Below, in pieces: positions 12,653-26,304 of a DNA stretch of 64,000 nt. The stretch spans positions 19,460,812 to 19,524,811 of the forward strand of contig NC_066586.1 of NCBI RefSeq assembly GCF_905475345.1. The letters run 5' to 3'. Position 1 is the stretch's first letter, and the number at the start of each line of letters is the position of its first letter. The position numbers and the translations under genes are program-made. The DNA is from Vespula vulgaris. Its lineage: Eukaryota; Arthropoda; Insecta; Hymenoptera; Vespidae. Under the pieces are notes generated by a model. The model made no database searches, had not been told where the DNA came from, and saw nothing but the letters and a program-made list of their open reading frames with translations.

Positions 12653-13214
12653 TCGAATGAGAGAGGAGGAATTTAGCTCGAACCCGTGCTTGTTTACAAT
12701 CACGTACGTCAGAGGCCTCATTGACGATAGGTCGTCTTTGTCAACAGGATGCAATGACATCCCCTTTGTTTACGCTAGCCGTCGCATCACTTCGACAAAT
12801 CACTTTGAATACCAACGCGACCGTGTTCGTAGTGAATTTGCAAAGAGCAGGTGCTCGTCCGATGACGATCGGAGAAAAAATTCGAGTCCTTCTTGTATAG
12901 ATGTTCTTAGAATAGGGAGAACAATGGCTTTCGCGAAATCGGTAGGACAAAACGTCGTTAAGCAGATTACGTACGTACTTAGATACATGTGTATACCTAT
13001 ATAGACTTTTCGGAGAGAGAGAGAGAGAGAGAGTAAGAAAGCATCGTAAATATGCACAAGAGACTCGTTGTATCTTCGAATCTGTGACGGAGTCACCCAG
13101 GCCACGGCTGTTTCATCGTCAAGCATACGATACCGTTCTCGAGTGACCGAACAAACGTTTCAGTGTTTTTCACGTTTCGACCGATCCTACGGCGCCAGTC
13201 TGGAAAAGCAAAGA

Positions 13215-13216
<2 letters not shown>

Positions 13217-13253
<37 letters not shown>
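13217..13253. repeat. (GA)n microsatellite
   Basis: Uninterrupted GA run; another lies at about 13014-13034. Confidence 0.95.
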
Positions 13254-13255
<2 letters not shown>

Positions 13256-15977
13256 CAGCCAGTGATGCTCGGGTAGTCCTTCCTCTACGTCTTTCGTTGC
13301 TAAATTCCTGAAAAAGGAACACGTGCTTTGAGAAAGTCGAGTGGACAGATGGCCATTACGAGGAAGGACTCTTTCCGACCCACCCACGAACGTCCTTTTT
13401 CAACTCACCAAGTTCCTTCTAATCTCATGTTGAAAACTCGAGCGTCTCTCTTTAGTCAGAGTCATCCGAAAATTTTTCCAAAGTTTAACTAAGCAGGAAA
13501 TCGTTGAACGATCATCACGCGGGACTACCGAAACGATTAGTCTCCGTCCAAGCGCATCGTCCTGTCCTCGTTAACTCCGATTCCGAGCAGTGAAAGTGGA
13601 AACAAATTGAGGATCGATCCCGAGAAACGAGTCTCCTCTCCGATGTCGTAGAACGTAAGTTATCGGAAAGGAAGGACAGGCAGAGAGGCCGGCTTTCCGG
13701 CAATGGCACGTTCGTCTTATCGGCAGCTGCATTTCTCGCGATTATACGTAGGTAGATACATTAATTATCACCCGGAAGTTCGAGTTTACTCTTCGAGGTC
13801 ACACGTACTACGTCATTCGATCGTCGAGAGGAGTTAATCGTCGGGAGTAAGCGAGCGAAAGGAGATCCGTTTAAAAGATTTCAAAGCAAGAGAATATCAA
13901 TCGTCTTTGACGATTCGATCTTTGCCAAGCGGGTGAAAAGATCGCTCGAATCTCGTTGATTCAAAGACTGGAGAATTTAATAGCCGGTTGAGAAAGAACG
14001 TTCGATTCTTCCGTAATTACGGAATGAAAGAGAGGAAGAGGAAGGAGGAAGCATTGTTGCGAGGAGGCAGGTGGTTCTCTTCTCCTCGGGATCTTCGGTG
14101 GATATACCTTTTTTATTATTATTTATTTGGAGTCTCTGCGAAAGGTAGTATCATCGAGGCGAGAGCGTGCGTGTCATCGTTGGACGAGGGCACTCGAATA
14201 ATTCGCGTGGCTCGTTGCTCGTCTCTCGAAGCACCTGTCGCCCGTGAAAACGCATACTCGGGAATGTCAGGTGTCGTTGTTGTTCCTCCTCCTTCGGAAG
14301 ACTCGTCTGGCTGCTTTGCCTGCAGCGACCGATCCGAAAGAGCGAATCGATCGCACACGCACACGCACACGGACACGCGAATAAATACCTATCCGTAAGT
14401 GCATGCATACCACGTTCAACGAGATATTACTCTCGTCTTCGATAAATAAGTCCTCTCCAGCGAAATTTCGAAAGGCGATACTTTCCTCCTGAATACTATC
14501 CCACGATACCTTGTAAACGATCGAGCAAGCACCTTGACGCGTTTAAGGTTTCCTCGCGAGTACGACTCGTTGATACTTTTGTAGAAAGTCCTGCGGCGGA
14601 GAGACGTCTCTCCTGTGGCGGAATTGGGATAATTACCTTACTTTTTTTTTCCGCCTTTCGAGTAATTTTATAAGGAAAAGGAGAAATGCGAAGGATCTTA
14701 ATCATTGCTTACAAGACCAATTGGAAAACGTTTGTCTCTTTTTTCTTTTCTTTTCGTTTCTCAAAGAAAAAGAGAAATCGATAAAATTGGAGCGCCCCTG
14801 ACGCATCGGACACGTTTTTTCAAAGGGGATGCTTCGGAAGGGTGCGGAGTTCGAAACAACGTCGTTTTTCAGGGTCGAGTGAGAGACAAGAGCTCGAGTT
14901 AAATGGAAAGCAAAGAAACAGACCGGCTAGAAGGCTAGGCGAGAGAATCGTATTTTCTCGTCTAATTAGCGCTGGCAGGCGTTGTAACCGCAGGTGCTCG
15001 GCTTTTATTCGTCCATGCGCGCCGGAAAGCAACAACAGCTGAAGCCATGCGCCACCTATATATATGCGTATATATATATATATATACACATCTCTTCTAT
15101 CTATATACACACACATCTCTTTTGTGGTTTCTAACGCCAGTTGTAAATTTTCAGAGTTGGCGCGCCTTGCCAATTGCTCGAAACGAAGTGCTCGAAGTAA
15201 CTGGCCGCGAATCCTCGGTAGCCACGACGAAAGCTGTTCTTCTAGCCCTTTATTCCCTTTCGGTATTTCCGAAATTCTAGTCGCATCTGTGGCCGCGATT
15301 TCGTGCCGCGACCACGTCTTTACGATCCATTCACCGGAAATTATTTCTTTCCTTGATTATCCTACGATTCATGGTTTCGCGCTTCAAATTTCAATGCTCC
15401 GATCGATACTTTGAGAAAGCATACAATTACCTCGGAGAAGTACCTAACCTTCGTGTAATTTCATTTTATTATGTTTATTTTGCGAGTAAGATCCTTCGTT
15501 ATATAAAATTGTATGGAATGGTTAAGTATAATAATCATAATATAATCATGCGAAGAGAAACGATTACGGCGCGTTCGTTATCGGCTCGTTCGTACGGTCA
15601 TCATCCTTTCTTTCTCTCTCTCCTCTCTCTCTCTCTCCCCCTCCCCTTCTCCCTCTCTCACTCTCTCTCTCTCTATCTTTCGACTCGGAGAAAAGAAACG
15701 AAGAAGAAAACGGTAAGACGGTATTTCACCCGAAGCGGAGAAGACGGTAGCGGGGCATTTTCGTTCGGCATTGGAATTCGAGAACGCACGTGCGTGAGCC
15801 CGACGTTTGGCCGGTAGGAGGCTAGCATTAAAAGTTTATAGTAGTAATTTGTATCCCTTCGGGGCCTCTTTCTCTCTTTCTTTCTCTCTCTCTCTCTTTC
15901 TCTTTCTCTTTCATCGAAGATCGGCGAACGCTCCCACGCTTGCCGCAGTTATGTGATAATGGACCAACACGGAATCT

Positions 15978-16018
15978 CTTCTTCTTCTTCTTTTTCTTCT
16001 TCTTCTTCTTCTTCTTCC
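15978..16018. repeat. (TTC)n microsatellite
   Basis: TTC units with one TTTTTC variant. A CT-rich tract precedes it at about 15868-15912. Confidence 0.9.
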
Positions 16019-16904
16019 TTCTCTCTTTTTCTTTTTCTGTTTTACCTTTTGCTTACGCGTGACGGCTGCCGCCGATTAAACCAATTTATTTATCGACACG
16101 ATTTTAGTAAGATAGAGAAGAACGGGGATAGAGATTCTCGCCGATGGCATGCATAAATTCTTAAGGATCGATTAAATATACATATATACTTAATCAAAAT
16201 TAGCTCGACGATCGAGAAGCACCGATTAGAAATTTTTTCTTCGGATAATTGTTTGCTTCATTTAAATGCGATAAAAGATCGATTCGATCGACGATAAGGA
16301 GAGGGAGACATCGACTCGTCTTTTTTCGGCGAAAAGAGTATGATATATATATATATATATAAAGAGAGAGAGAGAGAGAGAAGAGAGAACAGGTGCGTTT
16401 AATCGCGGGAACGGCGCGAACGACGACAACGACAACGACGACGACGATATCTTACGAATTTCGAAGGCATTCGCTCTCATAAAACCGTATATGGTGGCAT
16501 TGCCACCGGGCTCTCGAAGAGTTATCAAGGAGAACTGGATCACGAGGGTCAACGTACGAATGTTCCGTGTTCGCGAATTAAAGAAAAGAAAAAAGATAAA
16601 AAAGGAAGAAATCTTTTCCCTGCAGTGATAATTCGTCGGATTAATATCGCGTTCGTTGGATTAATTAAGAAATTAATTTTTCTATTGTTTTCGTAATCGA
16701 TATCGAGGTTTTTCTGTTCTTTTCTTTTTTGTATTTTTTTCTTTTCTTTCCTCTCGAACGTTATCTCTCATAGCAATCTCCAGAATTACTCTCCTCCGGC
16801 TACTGTGATCTCTCATGGACCGAGAAACCGTTCGCGTGGGTGAGTCGTGGGAAAGGTATACTGCGTTAGTTCTGCTTCGACTCCGCGTTCCGCTTCTTCT
16901 CTAT

Positions 16905-16940
16905 TGGTGTTTACATAAGCGGAGCCGCCGCTCATAAGCG
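16905..16940. promoter_or_regulatory. Compact motif cluster: forkhead-like site and paired cataagcg
   Basis: A tgtttac forkhead-like site is followed by two exact copies of cataagcg (16914-16921 and 16933-16940). They are separated by a GC-rich inverted element, AGCGG...CCGCT. ATTGG lies just upstream. It looks like a binding-site cluster rather than a repeat, but no target gene is visible. Confidence 0.3.
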
Positions 16941-19057
16941 TATAATATACCGTATAACGTAGGTGAAGAGAGTATCTTTGCTCGTCGAGCATAATGAATA
17001 AAACGATACCGTGGAATCCATTATCGCTTCGTGCGGTCCAAGATTTTTAAACTAAAAGACGAAGTAGACACACTCTTCTTTAACGGCACGCACTTCTCCT
17101 TCTACTTATTAATATACTCGACGTCGTCTCGAGACATTGAGTCGTGGGACATTGATTTTTCGACCTTTCCCGGCGAGATCCAAAGAAGACTTGTTTTATC
17201 TCGGCAAATGGAACGATTCGTTCGATTGGTACGTACCGTATCGCATTTAGAGATAGAAATATTCATGTAAAAATGGTGACCTCGGTATTACCGTCATACG
17301 TCGTAAATCTTGTAGGAATAAAGGAATAATAGAGGTAGCAAGAATTTCCGTTTCTTTTCTTTTTTTTTTGTTTCTTCTTTTTCAAAGCATAAAATAGATA
17401 TTTGCAAGAGAGTCAGCGGTCTGTTCTCACGCTGTCCGGCAGCGTCAAAAACGTCGGCGTAAACGTTCACTTTCGGATAATCCGTGAACGACGATTATGC
17501 ATCACGTAGAGTTCGCGTGAGCACGAAAATTGTTCGGTCATAGAATGCAAGAAAGGGAGATAAAGAGAGAGAGAGAGAGAGAAGAAAGATGAGCCGTGGG
17601 CAGTCGAGGAAAGTGCGGGACCTGCCACGGAATAATTTCATCGAAATTATGCGGCCACGTGCTGCCATTTTGCGAGTTTAACGCAGAAATCGTATAGGAG
17701 TTTCTTCTTCCTCTTCTTCCTTCTTCCGCTTAGTATTGCTTAGCTACCTGAAGTATATATTCCGTAGTAAGCCCCAGAGGGCCCTTTTTCTCGAGATGCA
17801 CCTGAACCACCCGAAGGTAGTCGAATGACAGGTGAGCCTTGCTTTTCAACGCAACCGATCGTCTGCCTATTCGACACGGTTCGCCTTTTTTCCCCTACCT
17901 TCCATTAGACGGTAGATATTACCTTCTATGTGTAGGTATGCGTAGTAGAAAGTTGTACGAGCAAAGAAATACCTACCATCGTACACGCTCGTTGAACGTA
18001 GAAAAGACTAACATTGGACCCACGGTGAGTCGCGATAATCCCTTGATCCTCCAACGATTTAATTCAATTTCAAACGTTTCCATCGTTCGCTTCCACGAAG
18101 ATTCCTCCGAGTCACCGATCGGAGATCGAATATTACTTAAGCGACAAGCTTAAATATCTCGCCAGACGATAAGATTTTTTTCTTACTCGGACAGTTCTTT
18201 TTTTCTCTTTTTTCTTTTCTTTTTTATGGACGACTGACTCCTTTAGAATAGAAGAAAAGGTGGTTTAATCCGAAAAGAGGGATATGGCGAGAAGAATAGT
18301 GCTTTTGAACGGGATTCCGGCTGGATCCACAATCGCGCTGATCCGATCGCCGTCTTCTGCACCCTTGCACGACGGTATGTCGTTGATGTTGCGGGTAAAA
18401 GAAAAAGAAGAAAGAAAAGAAGAAGGGAACGAGAGATAGGGTGCCTATGGTATGGCGGTGGTGGCTACCCGCTGAGAGTTGGCGCCTACACGTTTCCAGA
18501 CACACCTGTGCCTATTCTCGCGCCTCCCGTTTTTCTTTTCTTCCTTCTTTAATTCTTCCTTCTCGTCTCGAGCGGACAAATAAAAAAAATTTTTTTTTAT
18601 CACCGAACCGCCCTGTCTCTCCGAATAACAATCAGCGCGAAATATTCCAACGTCCTTCGATGCTCTCGGTGATCCTTTGACGATATAATATCGTATCGAT
18701 AATTTTTCTTCCACAGAAAAAGAGAAAACTAAAATCCTTGGAATCTTCGACAATCGGTATTCTTTCTTCCTTTGAAGAAAAAGGTTCGAGAAACGTATTT
18801 ACGTGTCCCGGAATTGCTCTCGCACGTTTAGCCTTCTTCCGTTTGCTCGATCTCCTCCTGTAGAATAAACAACTGGAACAAGATGCGGACTGGTAACGAA
18901 GAAAATAAATATCTACCAGTCATCTTTACAAATCAGAGTTTCTGCTAAAAGTCTCTTCGGAAACCTAAATCCCCGCGACAATATGATCGATCTTTTGGTA
19001 GAGTTCTTGGTTGGTCTTATTTCTGAGGAAAATATCTGACACCTGGGCGAAGCAAAT

Positions 19058-19081
19058 ACCAATTTGGTGTACCAATTTGGT
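19058..19081. repeat. Two copies of accaatttggt, each itself a dyad
   Basis: Exact copies at 19058-19068 and 19071-19081. Each is ACCAA-t-TTGGT. A tandem of dyads is typical of a protein-binding element, though no factor is recognised. Confidence 0.4.
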
Positions 19082-19962
19082 GATGGTCTCCCTACGTGAC
19101 AAGGTTCCTTCTGGAGCAGCTTAAAACGTTGCCGTGCTTCTTCGGACCACGCCAGGTGGCGTGGTACATGTCCACGTTCCTGCGTGCGTCCTCCTTACCC
19201 CACTTTCTTTTTCAATGCCAACTTGGTCAGCCACGTTAACACAAACGCTTTTCGTTTCCCTCCTTGGGAAAACCGGAATCCCAGGTATTTCCTGGTTCTC
19301 CTCTTCTCGCTAGTAGCTTCGATCTCGAAACGCTCATCAGACTCGCATCTCGTCTTTGCCTCGCGTCCTTCGCGGCTTCGACGAGCAAAAACTTGACGCT
19401 CCGGGAGTCTCACTCCCTCTGCTCAGGCTCAAGGTCGGCACTAAATTGTCTTCTTCGTGCGCGTGCGTATGCCCAATCTTATTGCTCGCATAGCGTCGAT
19501 TACGTATCGACTTGGTGTTTTCTCTCGCCTCTGGAAAATTATTCAATGGAAGGATACACAAAAACGAGGGCGAGGTGCTCACTTTTCCGGATAAAGTTTT
19601 AGCGAATCGGACTGCTAGGGAATCAACAGGTGGATATCGAAAGTAAGAGGGAGAGACAGGGAAAGAGGGAGAGAGAGAGAGAGAGAGAAGGAGAGAGAGT
19701 GAGTGATAAAATATAGCGAAAGAAAATGAATAAAAAGAAAGAAAGAGACAAAGAGGACTCGGCATCGTGGAATCTCTTTGAACGGCTTTCTCCGGTACTG
19801 CTCGTCGTTCGATCGTATTTCATCGTCGTACATGCGTGGCAGCGCTTATTTCTCACGTTCTTAAAGCCCGGAGGGCTTTGGCTTCCTGACTTACGGACCT
19901 TGAAACCCGTGCCACGAATTACGCAGGAACGAACGTTTTCCTTCTTCGTGTATATAGGTGCT

Positions 19963-19985
19963 GTGCGCGCGCGTGTGTGTGTGTG

Positions 19986-20029
<44 letters not shown>
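19963..20029. repeat. Compound (GC/GT)n-(TA)n microsatellite
   Basis: Alternating purine-pyrimidine throughout: GCGC, then GT to 19994, then TA from 19996. Such sequence can adopt Z-DNA or cruciform forms. Confidence 0.95.
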
Positions 20030-20032
<3 letters not shown>

Positions 20033-21007
20033 GCGCGTATAAGTTGCCAACGTAGCTCTTCGTGCATATAGTGCATTCGTAAATACTTACACTCATACAC
20101 CGAGGTAATTGCGTAGGAACATTGAGAGAAATAATCTACGATGGATCGGCCGTCTCGATCCTGGCAGCCTCTTCTTTACCGTTCTCGGCAGTTTTCTATT
20201 AATAAACGAGGATTCGAGCCGGCCACGACCAAGAGGAGCTTTCTTTGCCGATGATATTGCCGGCGCTCGAGGCTTCTTCGAGCCGTATCGAACGTGCTAC
20301 TTCGTTTAGCCCGTTCTACGAAACTTCCTGGTGATTCGCATCGATCTCATTCGATTCAATGTCAGATATACCTAACGATCTAAACGATCGATCCTTGACT
20401 GTATCCTTTATTTAAACGCCCCGTCATTTCATTCTCATTTCATTTTCAATGATTCATATTTAATATATTATATTTAACGTTAATTCGTTCGTTCTCTCTT
20501 CATTAAATCGATAATTAATTCGAATATTAGCGCTTTTTCGAGTTGATGATGATTAGCATCTCTTTGATAATACAACTTGTTCCCTTCCTTGCACAATTAA
20601 TATCAATAATTACATGAATATATTTCAGAATGAAAGAGAAAAAGAGAGAGAGAGAGAGAGAAAGAATTTATCCTCCATTGGTCGTTTTCTCGATCTTCTC
20701 GAAGTCGTAAATTAAGAGGAACGCCAATTATCCGTCGCGTTTGCGTAATTCATTTAAAAGAGCCTTTGGATGTGTATATCCGTAGGTGGGGTAAGAGGAA
20801 CTGGCTTCTTCTCGAATATCGTCTTCGTCGTCGTGGCGATGATGGAGGGTTGGAGTGGAACGGGTGGGAAAGAGGAGAAGAGAAGGAACGCTCTTTTCGG
20901 TCCAAGTGCTACAGGTGCAGTGGAGCCTGAGAGCGAAGCACTCGTTAAATGCGCCACGATGCACCTGCCGCGGCATCATTCATTGCCTCTATTTTCCTCT
21001 CTTTCTA

Positions 21008-21039
<32 letters not shown>

Positions 21040-24000
21040 AACTCTCAAACTCTTTCCAGTCCCATCGGCAACACGATCCAAACGTGCCATCATCTTCGAG
21101 TCCCCTTGACTCTCTTCTCTGTCTTTCCTTCTCATTCTTTCTTTCTTTCTTTCTATCTTTCTTTTTTCCTTCTTATTTTTCATTTTCTCTTCCTCTCTCT
21201 CTCTCTCTCTCTCTCTCTCCTTCTCATCTTGGTTTCCTTTATTACCACTCGACATCTTCTCCCCTCTCAATCTTTTGCCTTTCCTTCCAGACCATCCGTG
21301 TCCCACCTCAGTCCCGATACGAAAGAATCTATATAACGTTACTCTTGACTGGATTCACAGACAAGGTCGAAGTCTTTTGCAATCGAGGCCGACGGAGAAA
21401 CGAGCGATTGGAATTCCAAATTGATGTAGATACTCGCATTCATCGTCCATCGATTGCTAGTTTCTTTTTCTATTTAGCCTAACGATTTAATTCTATAATC
21501 GATCGATCGCGTTGCAACATCGTAGCAAAAAAAAATACTTTAAGAATATAACGTCCAACGATTTTATCAGGAAGCATTAAGCGTGGACGGGGAAAGAGGG
21601 ATAGACCGTGTCGGAATGATCAAAACAAATGTGACAAATTGTTATACGTTCGTTCGATCGATTCTTCACTTTCGTAATCGTCGTTTAACCGACTTTAAAA
21701 GTACTCAGTTCCCGAATAGTCCCGTCTCCTGCCGAATCTTCTCTTTTACGCGTTACGATTTACGTGACGGAACGATGGCAGAAGCTCCGCGACCTTCGAC
21801 CTTTTTCCAGAGAATCGCGTCTTCCTCTTGTTTGATCCTATCCCGATATAATCGACTGGAATAAGAAATTTTACGTTTTAACATCATCTTGGTGCAAGGA
21901 AAATGTATTATATCTAGCAAGCAACAGAAATATCGAGTTGGTGTAAATTTTTTGCACTCACCCTTCCGTCCAAGGTACTTACAACAGGTGCTTGAGGACG
22001 CACAATGTTTTAACGATGGGTGGGGTACGCCAACCAACGAGATATCGATTTCAAAGCTTACGAACCGACGGACAATCGCGCTGCGGGATGCCCCCCTGGG
22101 ACTCTTCGTGGGAGTGGTAAGAAATATCTACGAGAGGATCCTCTTATCCCATACGCTTCCTTAGCGTAGAAAATTTACGAATGGACCTGCGACTGTGCGA
22201 AGCTCGTTTCTTCGGACTCTTATGATCCTTCTTCGCGTTGGACGCCAACGATAAATTCTAAAAATGTCCTTGTAAAACAATCCCAAAGAAGGAATATCGC
22301 GTTTAAACTTTGATCCTTTTTTCGAGATAATAAGAAGGAACTTTTTATTGCAGTCGTCGATATGTCGAGGAAAAAACATGATTCGCCCTTTCTTTTCTTT
22401 TTATTACTCAAATTTATATATATATATATGTATAAAAGAAAAGAAAGAGAAAAAGAAAAATAAAAAAAACATTCTCTCATCTTTCTTCACGAAGAAGATT
22501 TTCCGACGCCGACGTCGACGCGTTTTTGTGTCCTTTCGATCCGACGAAGCGGAGCCCTTCTTGAAAGGGCTTCTAACGATGTAACTGCAGGGAGATTAGT
22601 CTCGCCTTCGAGAGCGAGCCGTAGGGCAGTTGTGTTTGAAACAGGTGTCTTCGAGAAGGATAGATACCTTGGGTATATCAGTTACAAAGCGCAGCGAGAG
22701 CCAACCGCGTCTCGTCGTCTGTCGGGGGTTCGTCGCGCATCAGGACGTTATTGTTCGACGAGGAAAATTTACGAATGTCAAACGAGGAGGTCGGACACTT
22801 TTCTTGGTTCTGGTAAGACGTATCCTACATCGAAATGCAAGTTCTTCTTTCTGATTTATGCGAGTCTCGCGGACAAGAACATTTCACCTGCGGCTAGGTG
22901 GATCCAACATTTTTCGTTTACCCTAGAGTCCTTGTGCTCTTTTAGGGGTAAGAGTTCGCGCGAGTAAGAAAGAAAAAAAAAAGTAGTACCGAGAAACTAC
23001 GAGAAAGGAACAATGTGTTCTTTCGACTGGCTTAGACAACGTGACACCAATGAACAGAAAATTCTGAAATCCTTGGTCTTACTCGGTAAGAAGACTCTTC
23101 TTCTTTTAACGTTTCTTTTCTCGTCTTGAGAAACGGTATGTTGGATAAGAGAGACGAGTCATACGATGAGCCAAAGAGAAAAGGAGAGTGAAAGGAAAGA
23201 GCTTTGTCCGTTAACTTTGTTCGTTTTTCTTCTTCTTCTTGTTCTTCTTGTTCTTCTTATACTTCTTGTTCTTCTTCTTCGTTGCCACGGTGAAATCGAC
23301 GCCTTCGGTAAACGAACAAAAAGCAGCAGATTCTTGACCGAGGGATCGTTTTCGGTGTCTCTTCATTGTCCCCTCTTAGAGTCGTTTCTCGAATTCCTCG
23401 AATCATCTCTATAACGGTGTCACGGCTCGATCGTAAAACTTTACGATTTTTGATTCGAACCCGATAAGACCGACCACTGATTACAACTGTTCTGCTTGCT
23501 TTTCACTCGAAAGAAATTGGTAGGTTTGGTCGATTTAAACTCTGACTCAAAAGACGATGATACCTTTTCGTTCGAAGATCGATAATCGTCGCGTCGACGT
23601 TTCTTCGGGATAAACTCTTCCTAATTGTCGTATCGCTGATTGTTATTAAGATCTAGAGAAGATCTAGAAAGCGTTCGTTCGAATCTTGATTGAAATTCAT
23701 AGAGTCGTCGATCGGTTTGAAAAAAGAAAAAACGAGACGGTTTGGATAGGACAGGTATCTCGAGAACTACTTGGAAAGGAGGCTGCGGAAGATAAATTCG
23801 CTGGAGTATCTTTGGGATGTGGCACAGGTGTTAAGACCCTTCGAGGAGAGCAAAACGGTCCGTTGACTATCGTTCACTGACCCAGGTGGTCCTTGCCGTA
23901 TTGTATACGTTGTCACTGATACTCCAAATATACCTTTGAACGGAATGTAACCGATACGTCTGATCCGAGTAAGAGGAACTTCCTCTACCTGAAGCTTTCC

Positions 24001-25196
24001 TTAATTACTTGTTTTCCCGAATACCATTTTTCAAAATCTCCACTTTTCAAAAAAGAATTCAAGCAGGTAACTCGAAGGATCCCGCTTGTTAAAACTCTCT
24101 TCGAGTACCCTTAACTTGAGAGAACTTTTTGCTGATCATATCGAATAATCTTTAGAAAGTACGGTAATTTAAGCGCTAGTAGTTAGTTTTACGATAATAA
24201 AACGTTTGGGCGAATTTTCAACGATTTTTTCGTCCCCTTGTAGTCGACCAAGGATCATCGCAAAATCTCATCGAACGAAAAGCGACATGCGTTTCATCTC
24301 GGCAATGGCCAGGTAATCTCTAAGCCAATCTCCATTGTCGGATAGTCAGATTGTACGAGAAGCCAGGAAGATTCCGTTCCATGGTGCATAACTCCCCGAC
24401 AAAAGCTGGCAACCCGATATGCCTGTGCGAGGCAATGGCACGCGGCTCGTTTTGCTCGCTGAAATAAAGTGACCCGCTTGCACCAGCTGCGGGAATCATT
24501 CTGCATACAAAGTGCCGACCATTCTCCCTGCAGTCAGTGCAACCCATCTACAAATCATAAGTCTCTGGTATACTTCCACGCACGTACTATGCGTTCTCAT
24601 GTCGCGTTTAAGTAAGCGCATACACGCACAGGGACGGCTCTAGGAACGTACGTATATGTAAATACGAGCGAGATTTTCTTTCTCATTAGAAACAAAAACG
24701 TGATCCCGAGAGACGAACCCGAGAGAGGCGAGTATTTAAATCCTATCGATAGATACGTCAGTCATTAAATTCTCGTTAAGTGTACTCTGTTATACGTTAG
24801 ATTTTTATGAAAAAAAGAAAAGAAAAAGAAGAGAGAAAAAAACAGAACGGAAATGAAATAACACGGCTCTCCCTCTCTCTCTCTCTTTCTCTCTTTCAAC
24901 GATATGGAAATACATGTTAGTTACGTTCCTGGTCACGACGCGTACCAGAGTCTGTGGTACACGCGTCGGTCGCCTTTCATGTCCAGCTTACGTCGTCGTT
25001 GGGTTTCGTCACCCTTGCATTGCACGGCAGATAACGGCTCGTATCTGCGAACCTCTCTTATGCTCTGTGGTGCTATGCGGTGCTATGTGGTACTGTAGAG
25101 GATCTGGCCGTGATCGCGCGGCCTGTGGGAACCACAACACGACGTTTCGGTTTTCATCGTGGCTCCTCTGACGTGTCCCTTTTCACGTTCCTCTTC

Positions 25197-25238
<42 letters not shown>

Positions 25239-25726
25239 TTCTCTTTCTCTCCTTCCTTTCAACGAACTCAACTCGCTGAAGCAAGATTGCGAGCAATCAC
25301 GCGTTTTCATACGTCCATAAGGCTCCTCTTTCTCTCTAACCATCTCCTCGTGCTTCTGTTACAATCCGAGTATGAGATAAAATGGAATAGTTAAAAAGAT
25401 TGCGCCGAGGTCTGCCAAAGTTGGAATTAATCAAGATTTCAAACGTGCTGAAAAATCTTTTACGAGTGTTTTATTATACCATTCAAAAAGATGATTTCAG
25501 TCGGATTGACTTATTTTTTTTTAGTAAGTATATCCTCAGAAAAGGCCAGTGGCAAGTTTCGTGCTAACAAAAGTGCCTCTCGATGTTCCAGGTGAGTCAT
25601 TCTCGGAACCGGAGAAACGAGAGAAGTCGAGAGAGAGAGAGAGAGAGAGAGAGTAAGATAGAGACGGTATGATGCAGAGAGTCTGGTAAGAGAGAAAAAA
25701 AGAAAGAAGTAACGTTTGCTCGAGGA

Positions 25727-25759
<33 letters not shown>

Positions 25760-26273
25760 TGGAGAGAGAGTGAATGCAAAACTCGGAGGTGAGGCTTTGC
25801 GGAGGCGTTTATCGTTGTCGTGTCGTGCGTGGACGCATTCAACGATTATCGTCATTGCCGTTGCTGCCGTTGCTGCCGTTACTGCCACCGGCGTTTAACG
25901 CAAATATCTTGTACCATTCGAAAAATCTAGGACGCTTTGGAACAACGGGAGTGGAGGATCTTTTATTTATACCTTCGTTCGGACAATTCTTCTTTGCGTA
26001 ATGAAAAAAACAAAAAAAGAAAAGAAAAGAAAAGAGAAAGGAAACGAAGAAAAAATAAAGAATCACAATCCTGACGGTCGATCCCGAAGAATAGATAATT
26101 CACGAGATAGGAATCTCGAGATACACGATCGAAATCGATCGGCGAACGATAAAAGGGTAAACTCGAAGAGCACGCGTGTAGTATTTTGCGTCGTATCGTT
26201 TAAAAGGAGGCCACTCGGCGTCGTTTTTCCGACGTCGAACGAGAAGAGGCGATAAATTGTACCCTTTCTATCC

Positions 26274-26304
<31 letters not shown>

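Larger units (their letters stand above)
12001..20100. other. Gene-poor segment
   Basis: GA/CT repeats alternate with unique CpG-rich DNA. It includes a perfect hairpin at 12175-12199, the cataagcg cluster at 16.9 kb and a GT/TA tract at 19.96 kb. No coding exon is supported. Confidence 0.55.

Noticed and set aside
20770..21482. Long Ser/Leu/Phe-rich overlapping frames resembling membrane proteins
   Set aside because: The hydrophobic look comes from CT and CTTT tracts read in different frames; all three frames are open for the same reason.
22632..22967. 111-codon frame on the plus strand
   Set aside because: Another frame (22630-22854) overlaps it, and neither has family features or codon bias that I can see.
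23430..23480. tRNA B-box-like ggttcgaatc on the minus strand
   Set aside because: The bases on either side of the loop do not form a T stem and no acceptor stem or A box is present.
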